From NCBI RefSeq assembly GCF_900101455.1, contig NZ_FMZJ01000003.1, positions 62,001 through 126,000 on the forward strand: a DNA stretch of 64,000 nt, in the 5' to 3' direction. This DNA comes from Sphingomonas sp. YR710. Lineage in GTDB: Bacteria > Pseudomonadota > Alphaproteobacteria > Sphingomonadales > Sphingomonadaceae. Below are positions 61,810 to 64,000 of the stretch, in pieces. The notes under the pieces were generated by a model. The model saw nothing but the letters and a program-made list of their open reading frames with translations, was not told the DNA's origin and made no database searches. Within the stretch, counting starts at the first letter, position 1, and each line of letters opens with the position of its first letter. Made by a program: the position numbers and the translations under genes.

Positions 61810-61845
61810 TCGCCCCTCGCTTCCATCGAATAGTTGAGAAATAAG

Positions 61846-62361
61846 ATGCATATCGAACAAGAAGCTACTGAGCGGCACACGCTTTCGGTCACCGTCGACA
61901 ATGAATCGGGTATCCTGGCGCGGATCGCCGGGCTGTTTTCGGCACGCGGCTATAACATCGATAGCCTGACGGTCGCCGATGTGACCGAGGATGAGAAGAT
62001 CAGCCGGATCACTATCGTCACCACCGGCACGCCGGCGGTGATCGAACAGGTGGTGGCGCAACTCGACCGCATGGTGCCCGTTCACCGCGTGACGGACCTC
62101 ACCGCGCGTGGGCCACATGTCGAACGCGAACTGGCGCTGGTGAAGGTCGTCGGCACCGGCGATCACCGGATCGAGGCGCTGCGGCTGGCCGAGGTTTACC
62201 GCGCCCGCGTGGTCGATTCAACGATCTCCAGCTTCATCTTCGAGGTCACCGGCGGCACTGAGAAAATCGACAAATTTCTCGAGCTGATGCGCGAAGTCGG
62301 CCTCGTCGAGGTCGCCCGCACCGGCGTGGCTGCGATCGTACGGGGACGCGAAGCCCAGTAA
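61846..62361 (+). CDS. ilvN: Acetolactate synthase small (regulatory) subunit
   Basis: A 171-residue protein with an ACT domain at the N-terminus (HTLSVTVDNESGILARIAGLFSARGYNIDSLTV) and the second regulatory domain (HVERELALVKVVG ... VVDSTISSFIFEVTGGTEKIDKF). It binds IlvB and confers feedback control by valine. ATG 61846 is preferred over the in-frame TTG at 61834. It lies 36 bases after ilvB. Confidence 0.95.
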   Translation: MHIEQEATERHTLSVTVDNESGILARIAGLFSARGYNIDSLTVADVTEDEKISRITIVTTGTPAVIEQVVAQLDRMVPVHRVTDLTARGPHVERELALVKVVGTGDHRIEALRLAEVYRARVVDSTISSFIFEVTGGTEKIDKFLELMREVGLVEVARTGVAAIVRGREAQ

Positions 62362-62376
62362 ACGCCTTCTTAATAG

Positions 62377-63492
<1,116 letters not shown>

Positions 63493-63502
63493 TCGGCCTT
63501 CG

Positions 63503-63548
63503 CCCTTCATTCGTCATCCCCGTGAAAGCGGGAAAGACGAACGAAGGG
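63503..63548. repeat. Inverted repeat after ilvC
   Basis: CCCTTCATTCGTC (63503-63515) pairs with GACGAACGAAGGG (63536-63548), one mismatch, with an internal CCCCGTGAAAGCGGG hairpin. It resembles common REP elements with GTCATCCCC and GAAAGCGGG cores. Confidence 0.65.
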
Positions 63549-63596
63549 AAGCGCATCATGCGAAACACATCGTTTCGCTCTCGGGACTTTGATATG

Positions 63597-63624
63597 GGGG
63601 CGGCGGGCTATAGCCTGCCGCCCC
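63597..63624. terminator. GC-rich hairpin before the YceI gene
   Basis: GGGGCGGCGGGC-TATA-GCCTGCCGCCCC is a 12-bp stem with one G.T-type mismatch, about 104 bases after the ilvC stop. Only a weak T-containing tail (AATCAATTT) follows. It may end the ilv operon or shape the YceI leader. Confidence 0.5.
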
Positions 63625-63644
63625 AATCAATTTCGGAGACGGTG

Positions 63645-64000
63645 ATGAAACGCATCCATTCCCTGCTGCTCGCGACGACCTTTGTCGCTGTTACGATCCC
63701 TGCCCTAGCACAGATGCCGACCACGCCGCCGGGCGCCCCCGATCCGACCCGTGTCGTCGCCGGAACCTACACCGTCGAGCCGAGCCACAGCCAGGTGGCC
63801 TTCACGGTCAATCATCTGGGCTTCAGTTTCTATCGCGGCATCTTCGGCGACATTACCGGGTCGATGACCCTGGACCCCAAGACGCCTGCCGGCGCCAAGG
63901 TATCGATCGATATCCCGATCACCAAGGTCGTGACGACTGCCGAAAAGCTCAACGAGCACCTTCAGAAACCCGAATTCTTCGATTCCGCCAAATTCCCGAC
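63645..64000 (+). CDS. YceI-family periplasmic lipid-binding protein, 5' part
   Basis: The first 118 codons of a gene cut by the window end. A signal peptide (SLLLATTFVAVTIPALA) is followed by GTYTVEPSHSQVAFTVNHLGFSFYRGIFGDITGSM and LNEHLQKPEFFDSAKFP, the YceI lipocalin-like pattern that binds polyisoprenoid lipids. GGAGA lies just upstream of ATG 63645. The function in the cell is unclear for most members. Confidence 0.88.
   Translation, partial: MKRIHSLLLATTFVAVTIPALAQMPTTPPGAPDPTRVVAGTYTVEPSHSQVAFTVNHLGFSFYRGIFGDITGSMTLDPKTPAGAKVSIDIPITKVVTTAEKLNEHLQKPEFFDSAKFP

Overview
The window is chromosomal DNA from a GC-rich alphaproteobacterium, most probably of the Sphingomonadales (Sphingomonas-like). 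This is an inference from several traits seen together: the petABC-mtnP arrangement, an HWE/HisKA_2-type histidine kinase, tandem cysteine desulfurases beside a 2Fe-2S ferredoxin, a Cpa/Tad pilus locus, DUF4402-type secreted proteins, and many short palindromic intergenic repeats. I see no insertion sequence, prophage, CRISPR array or plasmid backbone. About 78 protein genes (two cut by the window edges), one tRNA-Val(CAC) and one small SRP RNA are supported.

Layout. 1-4.1 kb: a truncated TauD/TfdA dioxygenase, a Qnr-like pentapeptide-repeat protein, a MetE C-terminal-like methyltransferase and a D-2-hydroxyacid dehydrogenase, probably accessory catabolism. 4.6-11.3 kb: the most distinctive block, a compact chaperone-usher surface-fibre operon made of three DUF4402-like subunits, a PapD-like chaperone, an outer-membrane usher and a two-domain tip-adhesin candidate. 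It has a long AT-rich leader with a perfect hairpin. 11.3-15 kb: mtnP and the cytochrome bc1 operon (petA, petB, petC), all on the minus strand. 15-20.6 kb: trmL-hemF-GNAT, a membrane protein, lipB, a small lipoprotein, an exported protein of unknown function, and an SDR.

20.9-26.2 kb: fatty-acid synthesis genes fabD, fabG, acpP and fabF followed by mltG. 26.4-27.7 kb: rpsF-rpsR-rplI, with an RGD-rich tail on S6. 27.8-35.5 kb: a sensor kinase, thiD, glmM, two secreted amidohydrolases (one without its metal-binding HxH) and a POT peptide transporter. 35.6-41 kb: nitroreductase, GntR regulator, Sua5/TsaC, radC overlapping a membrane-protein gene, a membrane-anchored LuxR-type HTH protein and a D-amino-acid-oxidase-like flavoprotein. 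41-48.1 kb: cpaA-cpaB-cpaC-cpaD-cpaE-tadB-tadC, lacking cpaF and a Flp pilin gene. 48.1-53.8 kb: a membrane coiled-coil/HhH protein, SRP RNA, ferredoxin, two cysteine desulfurases, an alpha/beta hydrolase, small exported or membrane proteins, tRNA-Val and HU. 54-64 kb: aspS, rnd, a beta-hydroxyacid dehydrogenase, the head-to-head pair serB/miaA, the branched-chain amino-acid genes ilvB-ilvN-ilvC, and the start of a YceI-family gene.

Two independent surface-fibre systems (DUF4402 chaperone-usher and Cpa/Tad) therefore lie in a background of core metabolism. The DUF4402 operon is my best candidate for a poorly described system. All calls rest on reading the sequence and on knowledge of protein families; no database search was run.
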